Origin: an uncultured Nitrospira sp.
GTDB lineage: Bacteria > Nitrospirota > Nitrospiria > Nitrospirales > Nitrospiraceae
Assembly: GCA_902500775.1 (NCBI GenBank)
Contig: CABVRZ010000011.1
Location: 1-64,000 of the forward strand
Reading direction: 5' to 3'
Length of the DNA: 64,000 bases
The notes under the pieces are model-generated. The model had not been told where the DNA came from and did no database searches. It saw only the letters and a program-made list of their open reading frames with translations. Within the stretch, counting starts at the first letter, position 1. The number at the start of each line of letters is the position of its first letter. Positions 27,883 through 36,739 of this stretch are shown in pieces. Position numbers and translations under genes: made by a program.

Positions 27883-29292
27883 ATGAAAAAGCTAATTAGG
27901 GCGGTTGTCTTATCATTAACCTGTATCGTCCCTGTCATGGCCAATGCAGGAGGTCCAGTTGTGCTGATGGGTATAGACGCCGAGGATGGTGGTATCGGAG
28001 GCCATGGCCCCATAACTATCTATCAAAGCGTGGCGACGAGTATCTTGAATCAGGTTACCAAACCTGGTGCCACGGGCATCCTCGTCATCGGTGGAGACAA
28101 TTTCCAGGTCCAGCCATGGTGGCAGGCGCTGGCGGCCGGGGTTGGGCAGACCGTGACGTTTGTGAGTGGCGCAAACATCTCAACTCAAAGTTTCGCTTCC
28201 TATAAGATGATCGGGATTGCCAGTGATTATCTCAATACGTTTGGCGGACTGACGGATGCCGACAATGACTTGCTAACAGCCAGGGCTGGTGACATTGCTG
28301 CGCATATTAACAGTGGTGGCGGCCTTTTGGGCTTTTCAAGCTGTGCCTTAACCACCCCCTATGGCTACCTGGGAGGCGCCGTTACCTGTGGGGCGGCTGA
28401 TTATCTCGACATCACCCCGACGGCCGCAGGCTTGGCTGTCGGTATTTCTGATGCACTGGATGTTTGCTGCTGGCATGATCATTATCTGACATTCCCAGGC
28501 TTTCTAAATGTGTTGGCCACATATCCCGATGGAAAGGTAGCTGCGCTTGGCGGCGCTAATGTGGTCGTCCCGGGGTTTGTGCTCACACCTCCGACAGCGA
28601 CCAACATCGTTGGGACACAGCACACGGTCACGATCGCCGTCAGCCAAACGACTGGTGGAATCACGTCACCGGTTCCTGGTGTCACGATAAGTTTCGCCGT
28701 GACCGGTGCCAATACAGCCAACGGGTCCTGTGTAACTCTTGCCAACGGTCAGTGTACCTTTAGCTACACGGGGAACACGGTCGGCAATGATATCATCACT
28801 GCCACGGCCACGGTTGTAGGACAGCCACAGACCGCGACTGCAACCAAGACGTGGACAACGCCTCCATCGGTAGAGGTGCCGTTCGATATTCATCCCACGT
28901 CGTGCCGTAATCCGCTCAAGGCGACAGAGCAGGGTGGTGAGCGGACCGTGATCCCGGCCGCAATCCTGGGCACCGCGACTTTTGATGTGACCAAGATCAA
29001 CGTGGCCACGGTCAGGCTGGAAGGGGTTCCAGCGGTACGATCCTCCGTTGAGGATGTGGCCACACCGTTCGTGCCCTTCATCGGCAAGAAGAATGCGACG
29101 GATTGCAACACTGGGGGAGCTGATGGCTTCCTGGATCTTACCTTGAAGTTTAACAAGCAAGCCGTGATCAATGCCCTGGGTGGCCCAGGGGCACTTAGCA
29201 ATGGCCAAGTGCTGGTACTGCATGTCACCGGTAATTTGTTGGATGGGACACCCATCGTCGGTGAAGACGTGGTGGTCATCCTCAACAAATAA
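27883..29292 (+). CDS. Secreted protein with Ig-like domain, unknown function
   Basis: The 469-residue protein has a clear signal peptide (MKKLIRAVVLSLTCIVP, cleaved near MANAGG). Residues 25-230 form an unknown domain with VVLMGIDAEDGGIGGHGPI and paired cysteines (SSCALTT, VTCGAAD, LDVCCWHDHY). Residues 235-325 look like a bacterial Ig-like domain (TVTIAVSQTTGG, TISFAVTGANTANGSC, GNDIITATATV). A C-terminal domain of about 130 residues follows (VPFDIHPTSCRNPLK). It is probably exported to the periplasm or cell surface. GGAGGGGAAGG stands before the ATG. No sorting motif of the PEP-CTERM type is seen. Confidence 0.75.
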   Translation: MKKLIRAVVLSLTCIVPVMANAGGPVVLMGIDAEDGGIGGHGPITIYQSVATSILNQVTKPGATGILVIGGDNFQVQPWWQALAAGVGQTVTFVSGANISTQSFASYKMIGIASDYLNTFGGLTDADNDLLTARAGDIAAHINSGGGLLGFSSCALTTPYGYLGGAVTCGAADYLDITPTAAGLAVGISDALDVCCWHDHYLTFPGFLNVLATYPDGKVAALGGANVVVPGFVLTPPTATNIVGTQHTVTIAVSQTTGGITSPVPGVTISFAVTGANTANGSCVTLANGQCTFSYTGNTVGNDIITATATVVGQPQTATATKTWTTPPSVEVPFDIHPTSCRNPLKATEQGGERTVIPAAILGTATFDVTKINVATVRLEGVPAVRSSVEDVATPFVPFIGKKNATDCNTGGADGFLDLTLKFNKQAVINALGGPGALSNGQVLVLHVTGNLLDGTPIVGEDVVVILNK

Positions 29293-29426
29293 CAGGATTG
29301 ACACGTTGGGGGAGAGGGCTATTCACGCCTTCTCCCCTGCAAGGTCTGCATCAGCGGCGGAAGTGACACTAGCTACCTCCTGCTTATCCGGTTGTTTCAG
29401 CACACCACGACTGGTAGCAGAGCGAG

Positions 29427-29700
29427 ATGGCCCGCCCGTCATTTCCTACGAGTCTGCGTCAGTTTCAGCTTGGTTTTGCACGAGAAGAAGCCTGCCATCG
29501 GTACCTGGCCGCCTGTCGCTGGCCTGATGGTTTCCCGTATCCTCGGTGGATCCACCAGCGCGCTTTCTTCCTGGTGAGACAACGGCGGTGGCAGTGTGTG
29601 ACCTGCAGGCACCAAGTCTCGCTGACGTCCGGGACCGTCCTCCCTAACACGAAGGCTCCGCTGACGCTCTGGTTTTTGTCGTCAATTTGGGGTCGGGGGT
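29427..29700 (+). pseudogene. IS1595-type transposase remnant (N-terminal part)
   Basis: The frame encodes FAREEACHRYLAACRWPDGF, WQCVTCRHQVSLTSGTVLPN and TKAPLTLWFL, the zinc-ribbon start of IS1595-family transposases. The first Cys pair of the ribbon is replaced (YPRW instead of CPRC), and similarity stops after about 85 residues. The catalytic domain is missing, so the element is dead. Confidence 0.65.
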
Positions 29701-29768
29701 CTTTGAAGCGGCCACATAAATCACACACGCCTCACAGAAGAAACACACCTACGGTTCATCTAGGGGGC

Positions 29769-31025
29769 TCAAGCCTTCGTCGTTCGCCAGGCAATCACGG
29801 CGGCGCTGAGGAGCATGAGCGAGGCGAGGATGAATGGGGCGCCGGGAAGATCCAAGGAAACGCTGAGGGTTGAGTCCTGAGGACTGAGAGGAGGATTGGA
29901 TGTGATGAAGAAGGCAAAGGTTTGGGTGAAGAAGGTTGGCCCAATCATGCCGGTCATGCCATTGATACTCGCGATGGCCCCCTGCAGCTGGCCCTGTTCT
30001 GAACTGCTGATGAGGCGTGTCATGAGCGCTTGATTCGCGGGACCGGCGAGTCCCCAGAAGGCCATCACGGGAATACCGAGACAGAAGATCCAGCCTTCCG
30101 GCGCAAGGCCGTAGATGGAGAAACCAACCGACCCGCAGAGTAAGCCAATCAAGAGTGTGCGGCGTTCGCCGAACCAAGCCGTGATCGGACGAATCAATCC
30201 GCCCTGCACAATCATCGCCGCCAGACCGACGCCCGCCATCATCAACCCAACCGATGCCGGCCCCCATCCATAGCGATAGCCCATGTACAGAACAGACACG
30301 CTCGGCAGCACGGCATGGGCGAGATAACCAAAGAATGCCACGGTCGCGAGACCGAACAGCTCATGGTGCGAGCGCAACAATGCGAGCGACCCGACTGGAT
30401 TGGCTCGCGCCCAGGAAAACGGCATCCGTTTGTCTTGCGATAGAGATTCCGGAAGCACAAAATATCCGTAACCAACGTTCAGAAGGCTGAGTGCCGCTGC
30501 TCCCCAGAACGGCAGCCGGGGGTCGATCGCGCCGAGCCAACCACCCAAGGCAGGACCGAAGATGAAGCCGAGCCCAAAGACCATGCCGATCTTCCCGAAC
30601 GCCGCTGCGCGTTGCTCCGGTGGTATCACATCGGCAATGTAGGCACCGGCGGTACTGAAACTGGAAGAGGCCATGCCTGAAATGACTCGGCCCACGACGA
30701 GCCAGGCGACGTTCGGCGCGAGCGCCATCACGATGTAATCGAGCCCCAGGCCCAGATTGGACAGCAGCACGACCGGTCGCCGGCCGAATCGATCGGATAG
30801 CGCTCCCTGAATGGGCGAGCAGAAGAACTGCATGAAGGCCCAGGCCGTCCCCATCAGCCCGTAAAGGACTGCGGCTTGGGCTGTATTGCCGGAGAAAAAC
30901 TCCTCGACGAGTTTCGGCAGCACCGGAATAATGATGCCGAACGACAACATGTCGAGGAGGACGGTGATGAGAATGAAGAGGACTGCGGCTTGGCGCGGTA
31001 CGGAGGTCGCCGACGGATGACTCAT
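29769..31025 (-). CDS. MFS efflux transporter, TetA-like
   Basis: The 418-residue protein has twelve predicted helices with the MFS motif GALSDRFGRRPVVLLSNLG and the start LDMLSFGIIIPVLPKLVEEF, as in the drug:H+ antiporter-1 family that includes TetA. Motif C-like GLGFIFGPALGGWLG is present. It probably exports a small toxic compound; the substrate cannot be predicted and tetracycline resistance should not be assumed. It is a single gene next to a transposase remnant. Confidence 0.85.
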   Translation of the reverse strand: MSHPSATSVPRQAAVLFILITVLLDMLSFGIIIPVLPKLVEEFFSGNTAQAAVLYGLMGTAWAFMQFFCSPIQGALSDRFGRRPVVLLSNLGLGLDYIVMALAPNVAWLVVGRVISGMASSSFSTAGAYIADVIPPEQRAAAFGKIGMVFGLGFIFGPALGGWLGAIDPRLPFWGAAALSLLNVGYGYFVLPESLSQDKRMPFSWARANPVGSLALLRSHHELFGLATVAFFGYLAHAVLPSVSVLYMGYRYGWGPASVGLMMAGVGLAAMIVQGGLIRPITAWFGERRTLLIGLLCGSVGFSIYGLAPEGWIFCLGIPVMAFWGLAGPANQALMTRLISSSEQGQLQGAIASINGMTGMIGPTFFTQTFAFFITSNPPLSPQDSTLSVSLDLPGAPFILASLMLLSAAVIAWRTTKA

Positions 31026-31111
31026 TCCTGCATCCTAGCAGACTTCCCTTCAACCAATGCGGTTTGCCTGTGGCAGCCACGGAGCGATGAAAGACGTTCA
31101 CCTCTGATCAG

Positions 31112-31258
31112 CTAGTCTTTCAAGGCCCGTGAGGTTTCCATCATGAGTCTCACGAGCAGATAGAGCCGAGGTTCGATCGAGTTGAGGTCCACATACTCTT
31201 CATCGGACGAATGAAAGCCAAATCCCATCAAGCCGAACACTTCCGCTAACGAGCCTCC
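31112..31258 (-). pseudogene. C-terminal remnant of an M20-type peptidase
   Basis: The minus strand reads GSLAEVFGLMGFGFHSSDEE followed by YVDLNSIEPRLYLLVRLMME and TSRALKD, then a stop at 31112. This looks like the end of M20/M28-type metallopeptidases (carboxypeptidase-like), where GFHSxDEYV is conserved. The upstream part of the gene is missing and the fragment ends where the VapBC-type module begins, so that module probably replaced the rest. Confidence 0.55.
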
Positions 31259-31269
31259 ACAAGGGGCGA

Positions 31270-31689
31270 TCAATTATCCTCAGGCAGAATAACGAAGCGA
31301 CCGAGCTTGGCTAGGCGATACACTTCGAAATCCCGACGATCGAGGGTCATGATCCGTCTAAGTTTTTCCCGTTCCCCGACAGCCACCAATGCGGCATCAG
31401 CCAGGTCCATCGGAAGGTCACGATACTTTTTCATCAGTTCTCTCATTCTCGCTCGATCACGGGCTTCAAGGGTCAATAGCTCGATACCTCCTCGCTCAAC
31501 CATCTCCCACAGAGCTTCCTGTGCTTTCCAGGAGAAGTTCAACAAATACATGGCTTCTGTGAACGCTGGCCAGACAGTGACCAACGGCTCACTGAGCGAT
31601 TGGAATGCCGACACGCAGCGTGCATGATTGGCATCACTCTTGTGAATCAGGGCGATGAGCGGTCCTGCATCTACCAGCACCATCGTCAA
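31270..31689 (-). CDS. PIN-domain toxin (VapC-like)
   Basis: The 139-residue PIN-domain protein has acidic residues at the expected places: VLVDAGPLIAL at the start, an internal AFTEAMYLL, and DLPMDLADAALV and IMTLDRRDFEVY near the end. VapC toxins are Mg-dependent RNases. It overlaps its antitoxin gene by 4 bases, the standard two-gene order. Confidence 0.85.
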   Translation of the reverse strand: MTMVLVDAGPLIALIHKSDANHARCVSAFQSLSEPLVTVWPAFTEAMYLLNFSWKAQEALWEMVERGGIELLTLEARDRARMRELMKKYRDLPMDLADAALVAVGEREKLRRIMTLDRRDFEVYRLAKLGRFVILPEDN

Positions 31690-31949
31690 GACTTCCTGCG
31701 GCGGTCCGCCAGCATACGGCGAAATTTATCTCCCGTTCTGCTCGAGAGGTCAGCGGGCCCACCACTCACGCTACCGATCAGGTCTCGCACTTTGTCATAA
31801 GGACGCTCGCCTTTCTCTCGCGATTCAACCTCTCTTGCGAGCACCCCGATGGCATCTCGAATGACCTCGGATTTGGTCTTACCACGCTTGTGCGCCAGCC
31901 GCTGAAGCAACCGTTCCGTCTTGATATCCACTCGAACCGTCAGTGGCAT
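31686..31949 (-). CDS. Ribbon-helix-helix antitoxin
   Basis: The 87-residue protein has a ribbon-helix-helix start (LTVRVDIKTERLLQRLAHKR and GKTKSEVIRDAI) and a charged C-terminus that would bind the toxin. It precedes the PIN-domain gene with a 4-base overlap. It is expected to repress the module and neutralise the toxin. Confidence 0.8.
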   Translation of the reverse strand: MPLTVRVDIKTERLLQRLAHKRGKTKSEVIRDAIGVLAREVESREKGERPYDKVRDLIGSVSGGPADLSSRTGDKFRRMLADRRRKS

Positions 31950-32086
31950 ACTGTATATCTCCTATTTGTACGACGCTACTGTACTACATGGTCAGTATCT
32001 GCACAAGATTCGTGATTCAAAAAAGAAACCCTGCTTTCAGCAACGTTCAACAACGCCGGCAAACAGACTCCCCCCCGCTGGCAAAG

Positions 32087-32692
32087 CTAGAACAACTTCG
32101 CTGATACGCCAGCGAACGGAAGCAGATAGTTGAGTCCGCTGTTAGGGGTATCGAGGCCACTATTGGAGATGTGGCTGAAGCGGACACCGGCATTGAGAGC
32201 CCAATGCCTGGTCAAATCGTAAGTTGCACCTACTCCACCCCAGACCAGAAAGTTGAAGTCCGATCCTTGCTCAGGAATCCGCCCGTCAAAATTGGTCCAC
32301 AGCGGCCCACCACCGCCTTCGATATAGGGCTTCAGCCGACCGAATGACGAAAAGGTGTAAATCAGCTTCGGCGTGAACCCGATACCGTAGGTGCCGGTCG
32401 GTTCTGTCACTCCTAAGAAGGCGGCTTCCGCTCCCAGTGCAATCGTGCCACTCCACCAGCTTTCCCCGATCGGATCAGTGAGAGTGATTTGCCACGAGGG
32501 ATGCACGGCCACACCGTACAACTTGGAAGACTGGGTATGGAGCACCCGAACTGGAAGCATCCCACCAGCTACGAGTCCGACCGTCTGCCTTCCAATCTGT
32601 ATCGAAGACGAATCATCCGCAGCAGCCGGTGCGAGCCACGCGAGACTTGCAAACAGCAGACACATCGCATAGACCGAATTGACGAGCTTCAT
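32087..32692 (-). CDS. pagL: Lipid A 3-O-deacylase, PagL-like outer membrane enzyme
   Basis: The 201-residue protein has a signal peptide ending near PAAADDSS and a beta-barrel pattern of alternating strands. Near the C-terminus is RFSHISNSGLDTPNSGLN, carrying the His-Ser pair (HxSN) that is catalytic in PagL. The protein ends with Phe, as outer membrane barrels do. It would remove an acyl chain from lipid A in the outer membrane. Confidence 0.8.
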   Translation of the reverse strand: MKLVNSVYAMCLLFASLAWLAPAAADDSSSIQIGRQTVGLVAGGMLPVRVLHTQSSKLYGVAVHPSWQITLTDPIGESWWSGTIALGAEAAFLGVTEPTGTYGIGFTPKLIYTFSSFGRLKPYIEGGGGPLWTNFDGRIPEQGSDFNFLVWGGVGATYDLTRHWALNAGVRFSHISNSGLDTPNSGLNYLLPFAGVSAKLF

Positions 32693-32837
32693 GAGTGAGA
32701 GAGACGTACTACCTTCGTTGACGACTTTGGGAAACTATCTAGGATGCGGCAGTATACACGGATGAAGCTGACAAATGGCGGCATGGGCCACGTTGTGGCT
32801 TGCTCAAGGCAGGAACGAAACGCTGTGCCTTACTGCA

Positions 32838-35177
32838 CTACCCTGCTTCGCGGTAGCCGCATTCTTGATTGTGGCATTGGACGCTCCGGCCATCTTGTTT
32901 GCTGACTTTCTCCACCAGGAACGGAGCCTGGCAGGTTGGGCAAGCCTTGGGGATCGGGCGATCCCACAACGCATATTCACATTTCGGATAGTTACTGCAC
33001 GCAAAAAATGACCGTCCTTTCTTGGTCCGCTTCTGCACCAGATCGCCTCCGCAGTCGGGCTGCGGACACTTGACCCCCAATGCCAACGGTTTGGTGGTCT
33101 TACACTGCGGATAGGCTGAGCAAGCAATAAACTTCCCAAATCGTCCGGTCTTCACCACCATCGGACTCCCGCATTTGTCGCACTTCTGATCCGTGGTAAT
33201 TTCCTCTTTCGGGACAATTTTGATGGTCCCATCCGGTAGCTTCTCGAAGTTTTGGGTGTTCTTGCACGGGGGATCGTCTTTATAGGCTGGGCAGGCGAGA
33301 AACTTGCCGTTCCGCCCCCACTTGATTTCCAGCATGCGACCACATTTCTCGCAGGGAATATTGGTCGGTGGCTCGACGATATCTTTAGGACCGGGAATCG
33401 TCTTGGCACGCTCCATTTCCATGGTGAACGGCGCATAAAAATCTCGCACCGCGGCCACCCACTGTTTATTGCCTTCTTCCACGGCATCCAGCTGTTCTTC
33501 GAGCTGTGAGGTAAAATCGACGTTGATGAGCTGAGGGAATCCCTTCAGCAGAAAATCATTGACCGTTTTCCCCGTCTCGGTTGGCACCAACCGCCCTTCG
33601 GTTTTTTCAACGTACTTGCGGTCCTGGATAGTTGAGATAATTGCCGCATAGGTCGACGGGCGCCCAATCCCTTTTTCTTCCAGCTCCTTGATCAATAGCG
33701 CTTCATTGTATCGCGGTGGCGGCTGCGTAAAATGCTGCTTCGAAAGCAGTCCTGGCACTGTTTGCGCCTCCTGTTCCACAAGCCGCAACTGTTCGCCTTC
33801 GGACAATATCGGCAGGTGCCGTTCGTCGTCCTCCGCCTCCTGATCAGCTTTAGGCTTTTGTGACGGAGCTTCCTTATCGACTCCCTCCATATAGACAATG
33901 GTGTGTCCGGGGAATTTCACGACGGTTCCTGTCGAACGAAAAATGTACCGAGCCGTTGTCCCCACCGAGGATGAATCGATGCGGGTCACATCTAAAATCG
34001 CCGGCACCATCTGCGACGCGATGAAGCGATTCCAGATCAACTTATACAGATTGTACTGATCCTGTTCCAAATACTGGCGAATGGACTCGGGATCACGGGC
34101 CGCCGATGTCGGCCTGATCGCCTCGTGCGCTTCTTGCGCAGCCTTCGAGGTCTTGTACACATTCGGCGTGGCCGGAAGATAGTCTGCTCCAAATCGGGAC
34201 TGAATCACTTCGCGCGCGTCGGCCATCGCCTCGTTTGAAATTCGCGGCGAGTCGGTTCGCATGTAGGTGATCAACCCCGTCGCCCCTTCGGCGCCGATCT
34301 CGATCCCTTCGTACAACTGCTGCGCCAGCGTCATGGTCTTCTTCGGCGAGAAATGCAATTTGCGCGACGCCTCCTGCTGCAACCGACTGGTAATAAACGG
34401 AGCCACAGGGTTGCGTTTCTTTTCGCGTCGTTCAATCGACTGAACGACGAACGTCTTGCCTTGAACCTCGCCGACGATACGACTGGCCTGATCGGTATTT
34501 TCAATCGAGGCCTCTCCGCCATTGATGCTATGGAGCTTCGCCTCAAATGCCGGTGGATTGGTACCGGACAGCAGCGCGGTAATCGACCAGTACTCTTCGG
34601 TGCGAAAAGCCTCCCGCTCTGCTTCACGCTCGCAAATCAACCGCATGGCGACCGACTGCACTCGTCCCATACTGAGACCACGGCGAACCTTGTTCCAAAG
34701 TAGCTGGCTGCCCTGATAGCCAACGATACGGTCGAGAATACGGCGAGCCTGCTGCGCATTGACCAACTTCATGTCGATTTCGCCCGGCGACTGGAGTGCC
34801 CGCTTGATCGCCGATTCCGTGATTTCATTGAATAGGACGCGAAAGATCTTTCCGTCCTGTTTTTTCTTCTTTGATTTTCCCAGCAGCTCTTGCTCAAGGT
34901 GCCAGGCGATGGCTTCCCCTTCACGATCCGGGTCCGGCGCCAGAAAAATCTTGTCCGCCTCTTCCGCCTTCTTCTTGATCTCGGACAACACTTTCGACTT
35001 ACCTTTGATGGTGACGTACTGCGGCTCAAAATCGTTCTCAAGGTCTACGCCCAACTTACTGGTCGGCAGATCTTTGACATGTCCGACCGATGCCATCACC
35101 GTATAGCCGCGTCCCAGATATTTCGTAATCGTCCTCGCCTTCGTCGGCGACTCAACGATGATCAGATTTTTTGCCAT
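32838..35177 (-). CDS. topA: DNA topoisomerase I
   Basis: The 779-residue type IA topoisomerase has an N-terminal TOPRIM domain (LIIVESPTKARTITKYLG, APDPDREGEAIAWHL) and the active-site Tyr in GLITYMRTDSPRIS. The C-terminus carries four zinc-ribbon units starting CEKCGRML, CDKCGSPM, CPQPDCGG and CPTCQAPF. It relaxes negative supercoils. It is a stand-alone gene with dprA upstream on the same strand. Confidence 0.96.
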   Translation of the reverse strand: MAKNLIIVESPTKARTITKYLGRGYTVMASVGHVKDLPTSKLGVDLENDFEPQYVTIKGKSKVLSEIKKKAEEADKIFLAPDPDREGEAIAWHLEQELLGKSKKKKQDGKIFRVLFNEITESAIKRALQSPGEIDMKLVNAQQARRILDRIVGYQGSQLLWNKVRRGLSMGRVQSVAMRLICEREAEREAFRTEEYWSITALLSGTNPPAFEAKLHSINGGEASIENTDQASRIVGEVQGKTFVVQSIERREKKRNPVAPFITSRLQQEASRKLHFSPKKTMTLAQQLYEGIEIGAEGATGLITYMRTDSPRISNEAMADAREVIQSRFGADYLPATPNVYKTSKAAQEAHEAIRPTSAARDPESIRQYLEQDQYNLYKLIWNRFIASQMVPAILDVTRIDSSSVGTTARYIFRSTGTVVKFPGHTIVYMEGVDKEAPSQKPKADQEAEDDERHLPILSEGEQLRLVEQEAQTVPGLLSKQHFTQPPPRYNEALLIKELEEKGIGRPSTYAAIISTIQDRKYVEKTEGRLVPTETGKTVNDFLLKGFPQLINVDFTSQLEEQLDAVEEGNKQWVAAVRDFYAPFTMEMERAKTIPGPKDIVEPPTNIPCEKCGRMLEIKWGRNGKFLACPAYKDDPPCKNTQNFEKLPDGTIKIVPKEEITTDQKCDKCGSPMVVKTGRFGKFIACSAYPQCKTTKPLALGVKCPQPDCGGDLVQKRTKKGRSFFACSNYPKCEYALWDRPIPKACPTCQAPFLVEKVSKQDGRSVQCHNQECGYREAG

Positions 35178-35428
35178 AACAACTCCGTCTATTTCTCACA
35201 AACTGTACCATCCGTACCAAATATCGAAGATTCATGCAACTAGATTGGCAGTCGGCAACAATCTATTGAGGGGAGACCCTGGAGTGTGCCTATGGCGAGA
35301 CAGCAAGAATGCTGGTGCCGTTTCGCTCAGTATCGCACAGCAATGTCTTGCTAGCAGATTTTTCAAAAACCATATTGAGGCTCTCTCGCTCACGACATAT
35401 TGGATATCATATCGCGAAGGAGTAGAGA

Positions 35429-35524
35429 CCGCAGCGAGCGAAGAGGCGACGCATGCCCTGCGCTGTATGTTGAGTCTCTGCACGACGCGAGAATGAAGCT
35501 GGCGGACTTTTCCAACGTCCTGCT
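35429..35524. repeat. Palindromic repeat element, family A, copy 2 (diverged)
   Basis: Reading away from the dprA stop codon, this copy matches the element at 24914-25035: AAAAGTCCGCCAGC, CTCGCGTCG, CTCAAC and CTCTTCGCTCGCTGCGG occur in the same order and spacing. The centre is diverged. The far end is uncertain and may reach to about 35350. It lies five bases beyond the dprA stop, in the same orientation relative to the gene as copy 1. Confidence 0.7.
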
Positions 35525-35528
35525 GGTG

Positions 35529-36665
35529 CTAGATACGGATGTACTGCTGACCTGGCAACTGGCGGATGCGTCCTCCCAACTCAAGAGAAAGCAATGTGGC
35601 AACGACTTGGGCAGCACTCAACCCAGTACTCTCGATGAGTGCATCAATCGACCGGGCCTCGTAGGACAAGGCTTCGTAGACCATCGCGTCTTCATGACGC
35701 AGGGGTGCTACTGCCTCAACAGCTGTACGATCCAAACGTAACATCGCCCGTTGCCGCGCATCAACCTGGGGCAGAATCTCATCCAGAATGTCGCACGCGT
35801 TTTCGACGAGTTTCGCGCCCTCCTTGATCAAGCGATTGGACCCTCGGCAGGCTTCTTCTTTAATGGAACCCGGCACCGCAAATACGTCCCGTCCCTGCTC
35901 TAACGCCAACCTGGCCGTGATCAACGACCCACTGTCAGTTGTCGCTTCGCTGACCAACACACCCAGTGAGAGCCCGCTAATGATCCGATTTCTTCTGGGA
36001 AAGTGGTGGCTTTGAGGAGCCGCGCCGATCGGCAGTTCAGAGAGCACGGCCCCATGCGATTCGATGGTCCGTCGGAGTGTCTGATGCTCAGAGGGATAGG
36101 TTCGATCGATGCCGCAGCCCAGTACCGCAATCGTTCGTCCCTTGCCCGCCAGCGCGCCACGATGAGCCGCAGCATCGATCCCGCGCGCCAAACCACTCAC
36201 AATGGTCACGCCGCTTGCCGAAAGATCCTTCGCGATTTCTTCCGTAATCAGCCTCCCAAAAGGGGTGGCTCGTCGCCCTCCCACGATGGCGACCGCCACC
36301 AGGTCTTGTGGGAATAACTCTCCGCTCACGTACAACAACGGTGGTGGGTCGGGAATCGCTTTCAATCGCGTCGGATAATTGTCGTCAAAGAAGGTGAGAA
36401 TCCGAACCTTGAGGCGCGCAGCAACGGCGACTTGGCGATCAATCTGCCGACGATTCTCGTCTGACGGCCCCTGGCGAATGGTGTCTGCCAACTCAGCACT
36501 GCACCCTCTCGCAACCAGTTCATCACGGGTCGCCTTCAGTGCGAGATCAGGCGATCCAAAGGCGTGAATCAGCTTCAGTAGCGTCCGATCTCCGACACCA
36601 TCTGCGGCTTGGAGCGAGAGCCACGCGGTCAAAAAGGCTTCGTCCATACTCAGCCTCGACAACAC
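35529..36665 (-). CDS. dprA: DNA processing protein DprA
   Basis: The 378-residue protein has an N-terminal SAM/HhH-like part (ADGVGDRTLLKLIHAFGSPD), the Rossmann-like DprA core (VAIVGGRRATPFGR, VSGLARGIDAAAHRGAL, GCGIDRTYPSEH) and a C-terminal winged helix (IDALIESTGLSAAQVVATLL). DprA loads RecA onto incoming single-stranded DNA in natural transformation. It follows rng and precedes topA on the same strand. Confidence 0.93.
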   Translation of the reverse strand: MLSRLSMDEAFLTAWLSLQAADGVGDRTLLKLIHAFGSPDLALKATRDELVARGCSAELADTIRQGPSDENRRQIDRQVAVAARLKVRILTFFDDNYPTRLKAIPDPPPLLYVSGELFPQDLVAVAIVGGRRATPFGRLITEEIAKDLSASGVTIVSGLARGIDAAAHRGALAGKGRTIAVLGCGIDRTYPSEHQTLRRTIESHGAVLSELPIGAAPQSHHFPRRNRIISGLSLGVLVSEATTDSGSLITARLALEQGRDVFAVPGSIKEEACRGSNRLIKEGAKLVENACDILDEILPQVDARQRAMLRLDRTAVEAVAPLRHEDAMVYEALSYEARSIDALIESTGLSAAQVVATLLSLELGGRIRQLPGQQYIRI

Positions 36666-36739
36666 CTTGGGGGATTCATGTCACGGCAGGGAGAGTTCTT
36701 GCTGCCCCGCGAGAAATAACCAGTTCACACGATACCGCA

